Positions 42,617 to 52,251 are shown, counted from the first letter of the stretch. The stretch is 64,000 bases of DNA from Bacteroidales bacterium (GCA_021371955.1 JAJFVD010000012.1:372001-436000), one strand, 5' to 3'. Notes: a model not told the origin generated them from the sequence alone. Numbers and translations are program-made.

Positions 42617-43452
42617 AAAAAATAGAACCGGAGTATATTGCTTCTCTGTTTGTTAAAAGAAAACAGGATTCCCACAAGGGAGATTACGGCCATGCCCTTT
42701 TGATTGCCGGCTCTCTGGGAATGGGCGGGTCTGCCGTTCTTGCCTCCGGAGCAGTGTTAAGATCCGGGGCTGGATTGCTTACAACACATATTCCAAAGAA
42801 ATTGTACGAGATAGTTCAGATTTCCGTACCGGAAGCAATGTGTAGCATTGACCCTTCCGAAGATCATTTTTCCAAGGCTCCGGTTGTTGAAAAGTATAGT
42901 GCCGTTGGTGCGGGTCCCGGCCTGGGGCTGGCACCGGAAACGGTGACCGCTGTTAAGGATTTGTTAGACATGAAACCCGGAAAGCTTATTCTGGATGCCG
43001 ATGCGCTGAATATACTGGCTATTAATCCCAAACTTATGGGACTCCTTCCTGCAAACACAATTATCACTCCTCATCCGGGCGAATTTGACAGGATTGCCGG
43101 CCTTCACAAAAGCAGAAAGGAGAGAATTGAAAGCCAGAAAAAGCTCTCTGAAAAATATGGTATCATTGTCGTACTGAAAGGAGCAAATAGCACAATTTCA
43201 CTGCCGGGCGGTGAACTATGGGAAAATACCACCGGAAATCCGGGGATGGCTACTGCCGGAAGCGGAGATGTTCTCACAGGTGTGATACTGGGTCTGCTTG
43301 CACAAAATTACTCTCCGCATATTGCTGCTCTCATTGGTGTATATATTCACGGAATGGCGGGAGATATCGCAATGGAAAAATTTGGAGAAACATCAATGAC
43401 GGCCGGAAACATCCGTGATTCACTTCCCTATGCCTTCCTTAGTCTGAGATAG
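42613..43452 (+). CDS. nnrD: ADP/ATP-dependent NAD(P)H-hydrate dehydratase
   Basis: A 279-residue repair enzyme that dehydrates damaged NADHX/NADPHX in the cytoplasm. Features of the YjeF C-terminal ribokinase-like fold: GDYGHALLIAGSLGMGGSAVLASGAVLRSGAGLLT, AVGAGPGLG, LILDADALNIL, ITPHPGEFDRIAG, VLKGANSTIS and TAGSGDVLTGVILG. The epimerase (NnrE) domain, fused in many bacteria, is absent here. It begins at GTG 42613, overlapping the serine hydrolase stop by 4 bases; no ATG near the conserved start exists. Confidence 0.93.
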   Translation: MKKIEPEYIASLFVKRKQDSHKGDYGHALLIAGSLGMGGSAVLASGAVLRSGAGLLTTHIPKKLYEIVQISVPEAMCSIDPSEDHFSKAPVVEKYSAVGAGPGLGLAPETVTAVKDLLDMKPGKLILDADALNILAINPKLMGLLPANTIITPHPGEFDRIAGLHKSRKERIESQKKLSEKYGIIVVLKGANSTISLPGGELWENTTGNPGMATAGSGDVLTGVILGLLAQNYSPHIAALIGVYIHGMAGDIAMEKFGETSMTAGNIRDSLPYAFLSLR

Positions 43453-43464
43453 AATAATATTTGC

Positions 43465-43472
43465 TAAATTTG
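43465..43472 (+). promoter_or_regulatory. -7 element ahead of the UPF0316 gene
   Basis: TAAATTTG fits TANNTTTG in the 47-base gap before the ATG at 43500, possibly an internal promoter for the second half of the operon. Confidence 0.35.
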
Positions 43473-43499
43473 GCAGGTAATTTCACTAAAATTTAAGTT

Positions 43500-44063
43500 A
43501 TGTTCGAATTTCTGGACCAATATCCCTATCTGCTTCCTTTCGTTATTTTTTTCGGACGAATTGTCGACGTGTCTTTAGGAACTCTTCGTATAATTTTTGT
43601 TTCAAAGGGGGAGAAGTATAAAGCTCCGCTGATTGGATTCTTTGAAGTTCTTATATGGATAGTCGTTATATCCGAAATTCTGTCAAAGGCGCACGGCATA
43701 CTTGCATATATTTCTTATGCTGCAGGATATGCAACAGGAAATTATGTGGGTATAATAATTGAACAAAGAATTGCATTTGGAATTATCCTTTGCAGGGTTT
43801 ATACAAGGAAAAAAGGAGCCGAACTGGTGTCTATGCTCAGTAAACAAAACTTTGGGGCAACTTTCCTGCAGGGCTCCGGGTCTATTGAAAAAGTTGAAAT
43901 TGTAGAGACAGTTATTGAGCGCAAAGAACTAAAGAAGGTTGAACAGATTCTCACTGAGTTTGATCCGGAAGTTTTTTATGTTGTCGAGGATGTCAGGGTC
44001 AAGCAAAAGGGTATTTTCCCGGAAGCAGAATCCATGCTCAGCCGGTGGCGTTTAGGTAAGTAA
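43500..44063 (+). CDS. UPF0316 membrane protein (DUF5698/DUF2179)
   Basis: A 187-residue protein. The N-terminal half has three hydrophobic helices, including the conserved FFGRIVDVSLGTLRIIFVSKGEKYKAPLIGFFEVLIWIV (DUF5698). The C-terminal half is a soluble DUF2179 domain (ISYAAGYATGNYVGIIIEQRI then VIERKELKKVEQILTEFDPEVFYVVEDV). DUF2179 resembles small ligand-binding domains; function is not established. It lies in the seven-gene operon, 47 bases after nnrD and 21 before the amidase gene. Confidence 0.9.
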   Translation: MFEFLDQYPYLLPFVIFFGRIVDVSLGTLRIIFVSKGEKYKAPLIGFFEVLIWIVVISEILSKAHGILAYISYAAGYATGNYVGIIIEQRIAFGIILCRVYTRKKGAELVSMLSKQNFGATFLQGSGSIEKVEIVETVIERKELKKVEQILTEFDPEVFYVVEDVRVKQKGIFPEAESMLSRWRLGK

Positions 44064-44084
44064 TATTTATTTTATAAACATGTA

Positions 44085-45713
44085 ATGATGAAGAAGTTTT
44101 TAATCAGGATTAATGGTTCCGTCCTTTTTCTTTTAATTGCTCTCTCATTGTTCTCCTGCGGGAACAATGGGAATAAAAAAGGCGAAGCCGATACTTCATA
44201 CCTGGAAGAGATATCAGTTGCACAACTTGGAAAAGACTACAGGGAAGGGAAGACAACCATAAAAAAGGTTGTTACCGATTACCTTTCGAGGATAGATAAG
44301 ATTGACAAAAAGGGCCCTATGCTCAACTCTGTTATAGCAATAAATCCTGATGCCATAAAAATCGCTGAGGAACTCGACAAAGAGATGGCAGAGGGAAAAA
44401 TAAGAGGACCTCTTCACGGCATTCCTGTAATATTAAAAGACAACATAGACACGAAAGATTCTATGCCTACAACTGCAGGAGCGGTGGTTCTTAAAAATTC
44501 ATTTGTAGGGAAAGACAGCCGCGTAGCTGAATTATTAAGAGAGGCCGGGGCAGTCATAATTGCAAAATCCAATATGAGTGAATGGGCAAACTTCCGGGCC
44601 AACCTTTCGTCGAGCGGGTGGAGCGGAATAAGCGGGCAGACCAAAAACCCTTACGTAACCGACAGAAACCCCTGCGGATCGAGTTCCGGCTCAGGTGTTG
44701 CAGTTTCGGCCAATCTCTGCGCTTTTGCGATAGGTACTGAAACAAACGGTTCAATTGTATGCCCTTCAAACAATAATGGCATTGTGGGCCTTAAACCTAC
44801 AGTAGGTCTCATTAGCAGAACAGGCATCATCCCTATTTCCTTTACTCAGGATACTCCCGGCCCTATGGGAAGAACAGTCGAAGACGTGGCTGTTGCCCTT
44901 GGTGTGCTTGCCGGCGCAGACTCAACAGATTCAAAAACCCTCGCTAAAGAGGCAAAATTCTATAACGATTACACACAGTTTCTCAAAAAAGACGGGCTAA
45001 AGGGTAAAAGAATAGGACTTGTGACAAATATTTCTGGGTTCCATTTTAAAGTAGATTCTTTAATGAAGGATGCTGTTGCGTTTCTCAAGAGTTCTGGAGC
45101 AGAGGTAGTTGAAGTAAATATGCCAATGAAGGGAGAAGTAAGCGGAGCATCATTCCAGGTGCTACTTTATGAATTTAAGGATGGACTTAACAACTATTTT
45201 GCATCATTAGGAGATAAAGCTCCGGTTAAAAATATTGAGGAACTCATTGAATTTAATAAAAAGGATTCTGTAGAGCTCAGGTTTTTCGATCAGCAGCTTC
45301 TGGAAATGGCACAAAAGAAAGAGGGCCTTGACGATCCCAAGTACAAACAGGCGCTTGCGCTTATGCAAAAAGGAACCAGAGAAGAGGGTATAGACAAGGT
45401 GATGAACTCAAACAAGCTTGACGCTCTTATTGCTCCGACCGGAGGTCCTGCATGGAAAACCGACCTTGTAAACGGCGACAACTTCCTTGGCAGCAGCTCA
45501 TCATTTGCGGCAATATCCGGTTATCCGAACATAACCGTTCCAATGGGATTCATAAGCGACCTTCCGGTTGGGATTTCATTTTTTGGCAGAGCCTGGAGTG
45601 AACCGGTTTTGCTTGAAATTGCGTATGCTTTCGAACAGGGAACTAAGCACCGTAAGGCGCCTAAATACCTCAACTATGTTATGTTAAAATCAAAAAAAGA
45701 GAAGCATAAATGA
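44085..45713 (+). CDS. Amidase-signature family lipoprotein
   Basis: A 542-residue enzyme with a lipoprotein signal (LSLFSCGNN, lipid-Cys near residue 26). The Ser-cisSer-Lys triad region is present: catalytic Lys in GIPVILKDNIDTKD, and the Gly/Ser-rich signature DRNPCGSSSGSGVAVSANLCAFAIGTETNGSIVCPSNNNGIVGLKPT with both serines. The family hydrolyses amide bonds of varied substrates; the periplasmic or outer-membrane location excludes the GatA role. Two start codons (44085, 44088) are equivalent. Its stop overlaps the next start by 4 bases. Confidence 0.93.
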   Translation: MMKKFLIRINGSVLFLLIALSLFSCGNNGNKKGEADTSYLEEISVAQLGKDYREGKTTIKKVVTDYLSRIDKIDKKGPMLNSVIAINPDAIKIAEELDKEMAEGKIRGPLHGIPVILKDNIDTKDSMPTTAGAVVLKNSFVGKDSRVAELLREAGAVIIAKSNMSEWANFRANLSSSGWSGISGQTKNPYVTDRNPCGSSSGSGVAVSANLCAFAIGTETNGSIVCPSNNNGIVGLKPTVGLISRTGIIPISFTQDTPGPMGRTVEDVAVALGVLAGADSTDSKTLAKEAKFYNDYTQFLKKDGLKGKRIGLVTNISGFHFKVDSLMKDAVAFLKSSGAEVVEVNMPMKGEVSGASFQVLLYEFKDGLNNYFASLGDKAPVKNIEELIEFNKKDSVELRFFDQQLLEMAQKKEGLDDPKYKQALALMQKGTREEGIDKVMNSNKLDALIAPTGGPAWKTDLVNGDNFLGSSSSFAAISGYPNITVPMGFISDLPVGISFFGRAWSEPVLLEIAYAFEQGTKHRKAPKYLNYVMLKSKKEKHK

Positions 45714-46861
45714 TAAGGAAGGGCCTGTTAATTCTAATTTCGTTTCTGTTTTTCTATAATCTCTCCTCTGCAAACAATTCTCTGCGGATTAGTCTTATCA
45801 CATGTTCCGGCGGTTCGGAACTTTACTCTACATTCGGGCACAGCGCGCTACGAGTGATTGACTCTTCAAAGAATCAGGATATTGTTTTCAATTTTGGACT
45901 TTTTGATTTCAATACCCCCAATTTTTATCTGAAATTCATGCAGGGTAAATTAAATTATATGCTTGGAGTCCAGTATACTCAGGATTTTATTGAATCATAT
46001 AAATTTGATAAAAGAGGTGTTGTGGAACAGGTGCTTAACTTATCCGAAGAGCAGGAAATAAAAATCGTTGAGCGGTTGCTGTATCTTTATCAGCCTCAGT
46101 TCAGAAACTATCTTTACAGCTTTTTATTTAAAAACTGTACAACAGAGTTAAGAGACCTGATTTATGACGGATTGAATCTGGACAAGGTTCCGCTGGAGAA
46201 AAAAATCGGCAAAACACACAGAGAGCTTATTGATATATATGTTGGCAATATGAAATGGACAAAAGTTGGTATCAATCTTTTGCTCGGCTCATCACTTGAC
46301 AGGGACATAACTGTTTATGAAAGTATGTTTTTGCCTGATAACCTTTTTGACGTATTGGGAAGGGCCGAAAACAAGGATGGGAAAATTGTTAAAGAAACTA
46401 TTGTGTTGAATGATGTAAAAAGGGACCCGTCGGAGGGTAAAACTCCTTTTCTGCTCAGCCCTGTTTTCCTTTTTTCTCTTTTATTGACATTAATGATTGC
46501 TTCGCTTTTCATCAGCAAGCTGGTTATGCTTGACAAGCTGCTTCTGGGCGTGGTTTCTGTGTTTGGGATTGTACTTCCTGTTATTGTCATAATGACAGAT
46601 CATGTTGAACTCCTGAATAATTTCAATCTCTTATGGTGCAATCCAGTTTATCTTATAGTGTTGCTTTCGCTTATTTATAAATGGAAAAAAGTTTGTATTG
46701 TATCTTCGATTATAGCTGTTGCCGGAATAGTTCTTTCTGCTGTTGCGTCAATATTCGGCCTGCAAATATTTGAAACTTCTTTTTATCTGGTTTTTGGAAT
46801 GCTCCTGATAGCACTTTTTAGAACAATATTTAAATGCCGCTGGCAAGAAAAGCAATTATAA
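45710..46861 (+). CDS. DUF4105 membrane protein
   Basis: A 383-residue protein: signal peptide (about 1-22), then a DUF4105 domain (LRISLITCSGGSELYSTFGHSALRVID, FNFGLFDFNTPNFYLKFMQGKLNYMLGV, LYSFLFKNCTTELRDLIYDGL) and about five transmembrane helices in the last 140 residues. The conserved His, Asn-Cys and Gly-His pattern suggests a papain-like (NlpC-related) fold, though activity is untested. It overlaps the amidase stop by 4 bases (ATGA) and the next gene start by 28. Confidence 0.88.
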   Translation: MIRKGLLILISFLFFYNLSSANNSLRISLITCSGGSELYSTFGHSALRVIDSSKNQDIVFNFGLFDFNTPNFYLKFMQGKLNYMLGVQYTQDFIESYKFDKRGVVEQVLNLSEEQEIKIVERLLYLYQPQFRNYLYSFLFKNCTTELRDLIYDGLNLDKVPLEKKIGKTHRELIDIYVGNMKWTKVGINLLLGSSLDRDITVYESMFLPDNLFDVLGRAENKDGKIVKETIVLNDVKRDPSEGKTPFLLSPVFLFSLLLTLMIASLFISKLVMLDKLLLGVVSVFGIVLPVIVIMTDHVELLNNFNLLWCNPVYLIVLLSLIYKWKKVCIVSSIIAVAGIVLSAVASIFGLQIFETSFYLVFGMLLIALFRTIFKCRWQEKQL

Positions 46862-47772
46862 TTGCTGCCGGATTAATTTTGTTTTCTGTTGCAGCAATAA
46901 CCTATGTTCTGCCAAGAATAGTAATTGAAATAAATGGCGGATTATTTTCTTATTTTTTAAAGGACTATAGTTTTGATACTATCAATACGCCCGAAAAACT
47001 CGGTCTTAACTTCAAAGAGTTTACAACCATTTCCAGGGACAACCTTAAGCTAAAATCCATTCTTGTTCTTGCAGACTCGTCCAATGAGAAGGGGACCATT
47101 ATTTTTTTGCATGGTATCCGCAGACACAAGGAACAGTTCCTGCCTGTTGCAAAACTATTGAGCGAAAGAGGCTTTAATTCTCTTATTCCCGATTTGCGTT
47201 CCCATGGAGAGAGCGAGGGGAAATATATTACTTATGGCTATTTTGAAAAGCAGGATGTGTGCGACCTTATTGATTCTGTAATAATCAGGGAGAAGTTAAA
47301 AGGAGGTATCGGTATCTGGGGTCAATCCATGGGAGCAGCGATAGCAATGCAGGCCATGGCTATTGACAACAGAATAGATTATGGAATCTTTGAGAGTACG
47401 TTTTCTGACCTTCCTAAAACCGTTAAAGACTATCTTAAAAGAGATCTGGGATTTTATTTCGACTGGATTGGCGAATTCTCGGTTTGGCGGGCAGGGAAAA
47501 TAGCCGGATTCAATCTTCATGAAATATCTCCTCTCAAAATTGCCGAAAGAATTTCAAAACCCATTCTAATGGTTCATGGCAAACTGGATAAGAAAATAAA
47601 CATCAATGATGCCGTTGATGTTTTCAAAAAGCTTAGCTCTCCAGAAAAAGAGTTTCTGACAATCCCCTCGGCAGGTCATCTCGATGTATGGAAAAAAGGG
47701 GGGCAAAAATACTTTGACAGTGTTTTTGAGTTTATAGAGGGCCAGTCGGCTGCGATTTTCAACTTGCCGTAA
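46834..47772 (+). CDS. Alpha/beta hydrolase, probably membrane-anchored
   Basis: A 312-residue protein. The first hydrophobic helix (about 5-25) is a signal anchor. The hydrolase domain has FLHGIRRHKEQFLPVAKLLSERGFN, LRSHGESEGKYITYG, the nucleophile elbow IWGQSMGAAIAM, the acid near HGKLDKKI and His in PSAGHLDVW, as in the YqjL/BAAT-like or Abhydrolase_1 family. Substrate unknown. Last gene of the seven-gene operon; starts within the end of the DUF4105 gene and ends 5 bases from a convergent gene. Confidence 0.87.
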   Translation: MPLARKAIIIAAGLILFSVAAITYVLPRIVIEINGGLFSYFLKDYSFDTINTPEKLGLNFKEFTTISRDNLKLKSILVLADSSNEKGTIIFLHGIRRHKEQFLPVAKLLSERGFNSLIPDLRSHGESEGKYITYGYFEKQDVCDLIDSVIIREKLKGGIGIWGQSMGAAIAMQAMAIDNRIDYGIFESTFSDLPKTVKDYLKRDLGFYFDWIGEFSVWRAGKIAGFNLHEISPLKIAERISKPILMVHGKLDKKININDAVDVFKKLSSPEKEFLTIPSAGHLDVWKKGGQKYFDSVFEFIEGQSAAIFNLP

Positions 47773-47777
47773 GTTAA

Positions 47778-49052
47778 TTACTCTTGTGAATAGTATCGAA
47801 ACAAGAAATTGGACAGCTCATTAAAATACTTTTCAACTGCTTGCTTCCTGACTGGTTGAAGCACCCGGTTATCTGGTGTACTAAAAATAGAACGGTATGC
47901 GTTTTGCCTGCTCATCCAGTCATATAGCCCGTCTTCAATCTTACCAATCTTTGGGGTTGATATGCGCACAAGTCCAGAAGCATAGGTAATTTCAAATTCA
48001 AAATTTGATACTCCATATGAGTTATCCGCAGCTCCGATTGTTTTTTTTACAACAAATTTTTGGTAATCGCCTAAATCATACTTTGTATAAAAATCTCTAA
48101 AGTTGATAACTCCATTACCAAAGTAGGAATCAACCACGTAGGCAGGAATATTTCTTCTGGCATAAAAATCGTATCTGTCATCAATAATACTACGGTAATA
48201 CTCTATCGGTTCATCACAACTAATGAAATTTACCAAGGCTTGAGTCTTCTTTTTTAAATCATCGGTATTTGATTTGGGCGTTTTAATAACCATGTAGTTA
48301 CGATTATTGCTCGAAGAGAGTCCCTCCGGACTTAGCTCAAAAACAGGCGCTTTGGCATCTGTAAGCCACTCCAATGAGTCTAACTGCCGGCCATCACTAA
48401 TGCGTCTCAAAAGGCTATCAGTAAAATTATTAAGATGAACTATCAACTCTTGATAGCCGGTTTTAATCCCAGAGGTCAGGAATGCCCTTAATTCGTCACG
48501 CTTAACTTTTGATTTACCGGCTTTATCTTTAGCACTTAACTCCTCTAATAATGCAATAAAATCTGCCACAGAAAGATAATCCGAAGAAACCTCCCCGGTG
48601 TTGGCGTTAATGTCTTGATATACAGTGGAAATATAAGGATTTTCAATCATTAATTTCCCCTCATCACATGTTACCATGTAATTGTACGAATATATAGCAA
48701 TTGGCGAAACGGATCCAATAGCAACTGAATAATCAACTGTTTTTGAGTAGTAGGAATCAATGGAATGGTTATTTATCAATTCAATTTTATTGGTATAGCC
48801 ACGAAGCAGATCCAGGCATGCAAGATATATTTGATTAGCACTCTTCCCGGGGAATTCAAAAATAAGAGACTTGGTTCCCTTATAGTTTTCAAGCTGGGCC
48901 CCGAAATGAAGATTTGAAAAATATTGTTTTTGTTTAAGTTGTAAAGTGTCTCCATAACCCGAGGCTTTCGATTCTTGGCCAGACATCTTCACAGAGAGCG
49001 CAACCATCAATATAATAGTTGCCACTCTTGAAATGTTAATTCCAGAGTTCAT
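47778..49052 (-). CDS. Exported protein with possible DUF4468-like domain
   Basis: A 424-residue protein from ATG 49052, which gives a signal peptide ISRVATIILMVALSVKMSGQ; the start at 49103 is too far upstream of it. The first part (KSLIFEFPGKSANQIYLACLDLLRGYTN, then YNYMVTCDEGKLMIENPYIS) resembles DUF4468, a TBP-like domain of Bacteroidota outer-envelope proteins. A second similar block seems to begin near residue 260 (YMVIKTPKSNTDDLKKKTQALVNFISCDEP) with FEFEITYASGLVRISTPKIG. A tandem of the domain is possible. Function unknown. Confidence 0.65.
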   Translation of the reverse strand: MNSGINISRVATIILMVALSVKMSGQESKASGYGDTLQLKQKQYFSNLHFGAQLENYKGTKSLIFEFPGKSANQIYLACLDLLRGYTNKIELINNHSIDSYYSKTVDYSVAIGSVSPIAIYSYNYMVTCDEGKLMIENPYISTVYQDINANTGEVSSDYLSVADFIALLEELSAKDKAGKSKVKRDELRAFLTSGIKTGYQELIVHLNNFTDSLLRRISDGRQLDSLEWLTDAKAPVFELSPEGLSSSNNRNYMVIKTPKSNTDDLKKKTQALVNFISCDEPIEYYRSIIDDRYDFYARRNIPAYVVDSYFGNGVINFRDFYTKYDLGDYQKFVVKKTIGAADNSYGVSNFEFEITYASGLVRISTPKIGKIEDGLYDWMSRQNAYRSIFSTPDNRVLQPVRKQAVEKYFNELSNFLFRYYSQE

Positions 49053-49188
49053 GTCATTTTGTGATTGTATTGTTGAATAATGTAGTAATAGATAATTACC
49101 CACAAGTTAGCAAAAATGTCTTTTAGTAGTATGATTATTTTGTTATACTTTATATATCAGGCCTTTAGAACTCGTTTTTTAATCAAAA

Positions 49189-49221
49189 GAGGCTGTCTGA
49201 AAATCGCTTTCAGACAGCCTC
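49189..49221 (-). terminator. Terminator after the M3 peptidase gene
   Basis: Perfect 14-bp stem GAGGCTGTCTGAAA / TTTCAGACAGCCTC with a 5-base loop, 22 bases past the peptidase stop, followed on the minus strand by TTTTGATTAAAAAA. Confidence 0.85.
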
Positions 49222-49243
49222 CAATAATTGGTATGTATGGGTC

Positions 49244-51349
49244 CTATTTCTTACCCATTCCGAGTTTTACAAGAAGGGCTTCAGGTTTAGGATCGCGTCC
49301 TCTGAAGTTTCTGTATAGAACATCAGCATCCATAAGGTTTCCTTTTGAAAGGATATTGTCTCTGAAACTTGCCGCAACCTCTTTCGAAAAGATACCCTTT
49401 TCTTCGAATAAGGAGAATGCATCTGCTTCAAGAACCTCTGCCCATTTGTAGCTGTAATAGCCTGCAGAATATCCACCTGCAAAAATATGGCTGAACGATG
49501 TTGTAAAGCATGTTGAATCAACGGCAGGAAGCAATTGAGTTGCTTTAATGGCATCTTTCTCAAATGCCTCAACACTTGTTGAAGGAACTTTAGTAAGGGA
49601 GTGCCATGCCATATCGTTTATACCGAATGAAAGTTGCCTTATATTGGTATATCCGCTCAGGTAATTCTTTGCTGCAATAATTTTGTTTATAAGTTCGTCA
49701 GGAATTGCTTCTCCGGTTTGGTAGTGTTTTGCAAACGATGAAAGAAACTCTTTCTTGAATGCCCAGTTTTCCATGATTTGAGAAGGTAGCTCTACGAAAT
49801 CTCTTGCAACGTTGGTCCCTGTTATTGAAGGGTAGGTACCTTCGGCAAGCATTCCGTGAAGAGTGTGTCCAAACTCATGTAAAAGAGTGGTGAGTTCGTA
49901 ATGGGTGAGAAGAGAAGGTGATGTTTCGGTTGGTTTTGTAAAGTTGCACACAAGTGAAACAAAAGGGCGATTCTCAACTCCTTTTTCGACATACATATCT
50001 CTGAATGATGTCATCCATGCGCCGCCCCTCTTGCTTGCACGAGGGAAGAAATCCATGTACAACAGCGACATAAAACGGCCTGAAGCGTCATATACTTCAT
50101 ATGCCTTAACATCGGGGTGGTATACCGGAATATCTTTGTTCTCTTTGAATTTTAGTCCGTAGAGAGAATCGGCAAGTGCGAAAATTGCAGTCTGAACATT
50201 TTCCAGCTTAAAGTATGGCTTAAGAAGTTCGTCGTTGACAGCAAATTTTTCATTTTTGTATTTTTCTGAATAGTAGCTAAAATCCCACGGCATAAGTTTG
50301 CCTTCAAACCCTGTGGAGTGTGCATATTTCTCTACGTCGGCAACATCCTGCTTTGCATAAGGAAGTGTCCTGTCAAGAAGATCTTTAAGAAAAGCATTTA
50401 CGGTAAGAGGATTCTTAGCCATGTTCTCGTCAAGAACATAGTCTGCATGAGTAGCAAAACCTAAAAGATTTGCCCTTTCGATGCGAAGTCCCGCTATCTT
50501 TTTTACTATTTCCCTGTTGTCAAATTCGTCTTTAAAGGCTTTGGTATTTGACGCTTTCCACATCTTTTCCTTAAGCTCCCTGTTCTCGCTGTACTGCATA
50601 AACGGGCCGTAGCTTGGTGCCTGAAGTGTGAATACCCAGCCCTCTACCGATTTCTCTTTTGCTTCGGCAGCGCCCATCTCCTTAACATAATCCGGAAGTC
50701 CCTTAAGCTGGGTACTATCAGTAATTGTCAGGAAAAATTTGTTTGTGGCGGCAAGGACGTTTTGTCCAAACTGAAGACCAAGCTGAGACAACTCTTTGTT
50801 TATCTCTTTGAACTTAGCTTTGTTTTCTCCAGCAAGATTGGATCCGTTTCTTACGAAACCCTTGTAAGTCTCTTCAAGAAGGCGGGCCTGCTCCGGGTTG
50901 AGTTTGAGAGAATCCTTTGAATCATATACCGATTTGATTCTTGCAAAAAGCTTCTCATTGAGCATAATGTCGTTTGAGTAGTCTGTAAGCATAGGAGATA
51001 CCTCAAGTGCTATACTTTGCATTACCGAATCGGTTGCAGCTTCGTTCAGATTAAAAAATATCGAGCTGATATTTGTAAGAGTCCTGCCTGAATATTCAAG
51101 AGCTTCAACGGTGTTCGCGAATGTAGGAGCTTCGGTATTGTTTACTATTGAGTCTATCTGAGCTTTACCCTGTGCGATAGCGGCTTCAAAAGCCGGTTTG
51201 TAATGTTCGTTCTTTATCTTGTCAAAAGCAGGAGCCCCGAACGGATTGTTCGAGGCTTCAAGCAATGGATTAACTTCTGTCATCTTTGAATTACATGCAT
51301 TTAAAACTAACGATAAGATGGCAGCAATAACTATTCCGGTCTTTTTCAT
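49244..51349 (-). CDS. dcp: M3-family peptidyl-dipeptidase, lipoprotein form
   Basis: A 701-residue zinc peptidase removing dipeptides from the C terminus of oligopeptides. The signal peptide ends in a lipobox (LSLVLNACNSK, C19), so it is membrane-anchored in the envelope. Zinc motif LLHEFGHTLHGML with third ligand Glu in FVELPSQIMENW; the C terminus has HIFAGGYSAGYYSYKWAEVLEADAFSLF, typical of Dcp/oligopeptidase A. Usual length is about 680-720. The gene lies 8 bases after a coiled-coil lipoprotein gene. Confidence 0.93.
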   Translation of the reverse strand: MKKTGIVIAAILSLVLNACNSKMTEVNPLLEASNNPFGAPAFDKIKNEHYKPAFEAAIAQGKAQIDSIVNNTEAPTFANTVEALEYSGRTLTNISSIFFNLNEAATDSVMQSIALEVSPMLTDYSNDIMLNEKLFARIKSVYDSKDSLKLNPEQARLLEETYKGFVRNGSNLAGENKAKFKEINKELSQLGLQFGQNVLAATNKFFLTITDSTQLKGLPDYVKEMGAAEAKEKSVEGWVFTLQAPSYGPFMQYSENRELKEKMWKASNTKAFKDEFDNREIVKKIAGLRIERANLLGFATHADYVLDENMAKNPLTVNAFLKDLLDRTLPYAKQDVADVEKYAHSTGFEGKLMPWDFSYYSEKYKNEKFAVNDELLKPYFKLENVQTAIFALADSLYGLKFKENKDIPVYHPDVKAYEVYDASGRFMSLLYMDFFPRASKRGGAWMTSFRDMYVEKGVENRPFVSLVCNFTKPTETSPSLLTHYELTTLLHEFGHTLHGMLAEGTYPSITGTNVARDFVELPSQIMENWAFKKEFLSSFAKHYQTGEAIPDELINKIIAAKNYLSGYTNIRQLSFGINDMAWHSLTKVPSTSVEAFEKDAIKATQLLPAVDSTCFTTSFSHIFAGGYSAGYYSYKWAEVLEADAFSLFEEKGIFSKEVAASFRDNILSKGNLMDADVLYRNFRGRDPKPEALLVKLGMGKK

Positions 51350-51357
51350 AAATCGTT

Positions 51358-52251
51358 TTATAGAGTTTGAATAACCAGATATTTAGTTTGCTCCCAGAAT
51401 GTAGTCGGTTGAGAAATCTTAAGTACCTGCATTCCGTTTGCACCAGGTTCAAGTGTATAAGTACCTGTTGGGTGGATAGAAAGAACTTTTGCTTTCTCGG
51501 CATTAAGCTGAATCTCTTTTACTTCTCTGATGTCAATCTTAACAAAAGCCGACTGTTCTGCCTGATAAGATATCTTGGCCGATTTGAACAGACCGCCTTT
51601 AGACATCACTTTGGCATTAATAAGTTCAGATTTAGTGCCGATAATATAGTAACCGGTGTTAATTTGTGCATCCTGATTTGCGATAGTCTCTTTCTGGCTT
51701 GACGATGTCTGGCTGAGAGTTGAGACATCTTCTCTCAGGTTGGAAACGGTCTTGTCCAGACTTTCAATTTGCTGAGATTTTACAATTAGTTGCCTGTCTT
51801 TCTCTTCGAGTTGTCTTCCAAGATCTGCAATCAGTACTGATTTTGCTTCCAGCTCCTGAGTAAGGGCAGCAAGCCTTTTCTTAAACTGAGAAGACTGAAT
51901 TCTATTGTCGCTTTTCAGTTTGTCAATTTGCTTTTTGTAGCTTTGAATTGCTTCGCCGATAGCAGTAACGTCTGATTTCAGTTGTTCTCTTGAGCTTTCC
52001 GGAACTTCTGCTCCACCTTTTTGTGATTGAAGAACAAGAATATTTTCAGTCTCACGGATAGATTTAAGGCCATTTTCTACTTCGTTAAGTGTTGCAAACA
52101 CCTCTTCGAACTCAGCACTCTTGGTTGAATGTACAACGCTCAGTGAGTCAAGCTGAGCCTGCAGTGCTTTATACTTGCTGGAACTCTCTACGCAAGATGA
52201 GAGAGAAAAAACAGTAAAAGCAAGTAACGATAATACTAAAATCTTTTTCAT
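51358..52251 (-). CDS. Coiled-coil lipoprotein with conserved C-terminal domain
   Basis: A 297-residue lipoprotein (lipobox SLSSC, C20). Residues about 25-195 form a long coiled coil (LQAQLDSLSVVHSTKSAEFEEV, QLEEKDRQLIVKSQQIESLDKTVSNLREDVSTL). The last 90 residues are a beta-rich domain (NTGYYIIGTKSELINAKVMSKGGLFKSAKISY through WEQTKYLVIQTL). The same layout occurs in a Bacteroidota family labelled Cbp1 collagen-binding adhesin in databases, a name I would not apply functionally. Operon with the M3 peptidase 8 bases downstream. Confidence 0.82.
   Translation of the reverse strand: MKKILVLSLLAFTVFSLSSCVESSSKYKALQAQLDSLSVVHSTKSAEFEEVFATLNEVENGLKSIRETENILVLQSQKGGAEVPESSREQLKSDVTAIGEAIQSYKKQIDKLKSDNRIQSSQFKKRLAALTQELEAKSVLIADLGRQLEEKDRQLIVKSQQIESLDKTVSNLREDVSTLSQTSSSQKETIANQDAQINTGYYIIGTKSELINAKVMSKGGLFKSAKISYQAEQSAFVKIDIREVKEIQLNAEKAKVLSIHPTGTYTLEPGANGMQVLKISQPTTFWEQTKYLVIQTL

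Noticed and set aside
43474..43490. TGGCAGG-type sequence as a second sigma54 promoter
   Set aside because: The bases 12 positions after GG are not GC, so the -12 element is missing.
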